A stretch of 64,000 nt of DNA from a bacterium (lineage in GTDB: Bacteria; SZUA-79; Acidulodesulfobacterales; Acidulodesulfobacteraceae), in the NCBI GenBank assembly GCA_021800805.1, contig JAJYYR010000004.1, forward strand, positions 58,674 to 122,673, in the 5' to 3' direction. The position numbers and the translations under genes are program-made. Of this stretch, positions 62,314 through 64,000 are shown one piece after another. The notes beneath the pieces are model-generated. The model ran no database searches, was not told the origin of the DNA, and worked only from the letters and a program-made list of their open reading frames with translations. Within the stretch, counting starts at the first letter, position 1; each line of letters starts with the position of its first letter.

Positions 62314-63589
62314 AAAACAAAAATGGTTAAACGGCAATGTTCTTTTTATATCTCTATCGGCATTTTTCGCCGATCTCGGTTATCAAGCCGTTTTAGTGAC
62401 GTTTCCAATTTTTTTAGTTTTAGACCTGCATAGTTCCGTTATATATTTTGGAATAGCTTCTGCCATAAGCTACGGGATAGGTTCTTTTTTCGGTTATTTT
62501 GGCGGAAGGGCGGGAGATAAATTCGGCCACAAAAAAATTGCGATTATCGGCAATCTTCTTATACCCCTCCTTTCTTTTACCGGCTTCAGTATTTATCCGT
62601 TAGAAGCGGTAGTTTTGTTTTCGACGGGATGGTGGGCAAGGAATTTCAGATCTCCTTCGAGAAGGGTTTTGCTTTCACGTTCCGTTTTAAAAGAATTTTA
62701 TGGAAGAGCCTTCGGTTTTTTGCATGCCCTTGATCAAGGAGGAGGATTTTTTGCGGGCATTTATGCCTTGATTCTATTCAATTTCCACGTTCCTCTAAAA
62801 TATATTTTATTAATAACTATCGGACCTTTATTAATCTCGACCCTTTTTTTGATATTAATCTCGAAGGAAAAATTAATAAATAACCTCTCCGACGGCGCAA
62901 ATAGGAATATAAACGATAATACAAGCAATAATCCCGAAAATTCTAAGAAAAATATCGATATTAATACGTATGCCGCTGACAGCGTAAATAATAGCAAGGG
63001 TTTGAATGAGAAAAATATCGATTTTAACGAAAATTTATTCAAAAGGATTTTAATTGCAACTTCATTATACGGTTTTAGCTCTTTTAGTTTTGGATTTCCG
63101 ATATTAACTATAGCAGAAACATCCAAAAATGATGCCTTAGCTATTCTTTCATACGTGCTATTTTTTATTTGTACGGCACTGACGGGTTTAGTTGCGGGGA
63201 AGACAATATCTAAAACCGTTAAGAAACTTGGATTTGGTTATTTCCTTACTTTTGCGGGTTCTCTGGGCATGGCATTAATATTTACATTTTCCTTAAATCC
63301 TCTGTTGTATTATGTCTGCGTTGCTATTCTCGGGATATCGTTAGGCATTATAGAAACTATAGAACCGACATCTATCAGCTTGATTATCAAAAATGATAAG
63401 ATAGGCAGAGGAATGGGATTGCTCACCGCCGCAAGAAGCCTTGGATTATTTGGCGGGAATATTCTTATGGGCCTCCTTTATAATGTCGGGGCTAATTATT
63501 CATATTTATATGCGGCAATATTAAGTTTAATTGCTTCTTTAATTATTTTTTCATCGAAATATTCGAATGACGGTAACCCAGCGGTTTGA
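62297..63589 (+). CDS. Major facilitator superfamily transporter
   Basis: 430 residues, about twelve membrane segments with a hydrophilic Asn-rich central loop (~195-250). MFS signature GRAGDKFGHKKIAIIG between TM2 and TM3. The start is either 62297 or the second ATG at 62306; both overlap or abut the pump gene. Grouped with the RND system, so probably another export step; substrate unknown. Confidence 0.85.
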   Translation: MQVMNEKQKWLNGNVLFISLSAFFADLGYQAVLVTFPIFLVLDLHSSVIYFGIASAISYGIGSFFGYFGGRAGDKFGHKKIAIIGNLLIPLLSFTGFSIYPLEAVVLFSTGWWARNFRSPSRRVLLSRSVLKEFYGRAFGFLHALDQGGGFFAGIYALILFNFHVPLKYILLITIGPLLISTLFLILISKEKLINNLSDGANRNINDNTSNNPENSKKNIDINTYAADSVNNSKGLNEKNIDFNENLFKRILIATSLYGFSSFSFGFPILTIAETSKNDALAILSYVLFFICTALTGLVAGKTISKTVKKLGFGYFLTFAGSLGMALIFTFSLNPLLYYVCVAILGISLGIIETIEPTSISLIIKNDKIGRGMGLLTAARSLGLFGGNILMGLLYNVGANYSYLYAAILSLIASLIIFSSKYSNDGNPAV

Positions 63590-64000
63590 ATCAATGTGCA
63601 GAATAATTAAACTAAAAATTATCGTAAGGGAATTAATGTCTAAGTACGAAATTATTATATATAGCGGCGGCTGAGGGCAAAGGATGAACGCCGTAAGGGC
63701 GCTAAAAGCTACGAATCTTCATAATAGGGGTCAGAGTTCTAATATTTAAAACTGGGTGGTAATATTGGAAGCCGCCACAAGGACTTTGTCACGAGGTAAA
63801 CCGGAGGAATGGCTTATTTACCGGAATTTTATGAGGCTTTTTAATTGGTTGCGGGGACAGGATTCGAACCTGTGACCTTTGGGTTATGAGTTTAACGACC
63901 TAACCTGTAAATATTATAATTTAAGAGTGTTTGCGGTGCGTAATATTTCATTGTGTCCGTTTTTGCAATAACTATACCGGCCATTGGGGAATTTCCCCAA
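63590..64000. other. Right-end region with repeats and a tRNA remnant
   Basis: No intact gene. The 22 bases AGGGGTCAGAGTTCTAATATTT at 63726-63747 (two halves, AGGGGTCAGAG and TTCTAATATTT) resemble a REP arm of another family. A tRNA 3' half lies at 63846-63890. The rest has short degenerate segments. Confidence 0.6.
63846..63890 (-). pseudogene. 3' half of an initiator tRNA-Met (fMet) gene
   Basis: Reading the minus strand from 63890: CTCATAACCC, then AAAGGTCACAGG, TTCGAATCCTGT, CCCCGCAACCA. This is the anticodon (CAT), variable loop, T arm and 3' acceptor of initiator tRNA-Met with encoded CCA. The 5' partner is missing: GTTAAA stands where GTCGGG should pair with CCC, and no CGCGGGG acceptor strand follows. 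Such 3' tRNA halves are typical of att sites left by integration. Confidence 0.75.

Noticed and set aside
63846..63960. Functional fMet tRNA gene
   Set aside because: The 5' acceptor strand and the 5' side of the anticodon stem are missing.

Overview
The window reads as one contig of an AT-rich Gram-negative chromosome. Outer-membrane features (LolB-like and BamD-like lipoproteins, TonB, TolC/RND proteins, a cytochrome-porin) and the gene orders mreBCD-suhB-mrdA-rodA-pgpA, cinA-recA-pilT-recX-alaS, infC-rpmI-rplT...ihfA-merR and surE-pcm-rpoS point to a deltaproteobacteria-like lineage. Low G+C, anaerobic-type cobalamin genes, sulfur-transfer proteins and a haem-bearing porin would suit an iron/sulfur organism such as the uncultured Acidulodesulfobacterales, but that placement is a guess from memory; no marker search was run.

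Layout. 1-2420: 3' end of metG and a TatD/radical-SAM fusion. 2625-11598: YhaM-like nuclease, then the rod-shape and cell-wall operon. 11768-20175: cinA, recA, a PilT-type ATPase, recX, alaS and two outer-membrane lipoproteins. 20288-24719: infC (non-AUG start), rpmI, rplT, ihfA, merR, surE, pcm, rpoS. 24719-28791: a kinase-like fusion, a membrane glycosyltransferase whose coding sequence carries three repeat insertions, and apt. 28842-30960: a monohaem cytochrome c and a highly promoted cytochrome-porin. 31036-33590: an accessory patch made of a 380-bp direct duplication around a DUF4258/DUF2283 pair and a REP-associated transposase. 33647-37185: a DPM-type glycosyltransferase, then iscU, tusA, an iscS-like gene lacking the PLP lysine, and tpx. 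37253-45827: tRNA-Val, a frameshifted GGDEF/EAL protein, cobU-cobT-cobS-cbiA, a ThiC/BzaF enzyme and ftsB. 45851-51195: RNase G, SPOR protein, peroxiredoxin, purC, tonB. 51264-54039: ugd and manC. 54462-63589: a TetR-DsrE pair, PAP2 phosphatase, an RND tripartite efflux system and an MFS transporter. The window ends by a 3' half of an initiator-tRNA gene, which suggests an island edge.

The thread through the window is a family of inverted repeats with arms GGGGACAGAT / ATCTGTCCCC. They sit at operon ends, where they could serve as terminators, and inside one gene. The RAYT transposase at 32323-33039 is the natural candidate for their mobilisation.

The most promising biology is: (1) the Fe-S module with an IscR-type operator and a cysteine-desulfurase homologue in which Lys is replaced by Arg and Gln by Thr at the PLP site; (2) the cytochrome-porin behind two near-consensus promoters, next to a small cytochrome c; (3) the cobalamin cluster ending in a ThiC-family gene that context suggests is BzaF; (4) in-frame REP sequences translated inside a glycosyltransferase.
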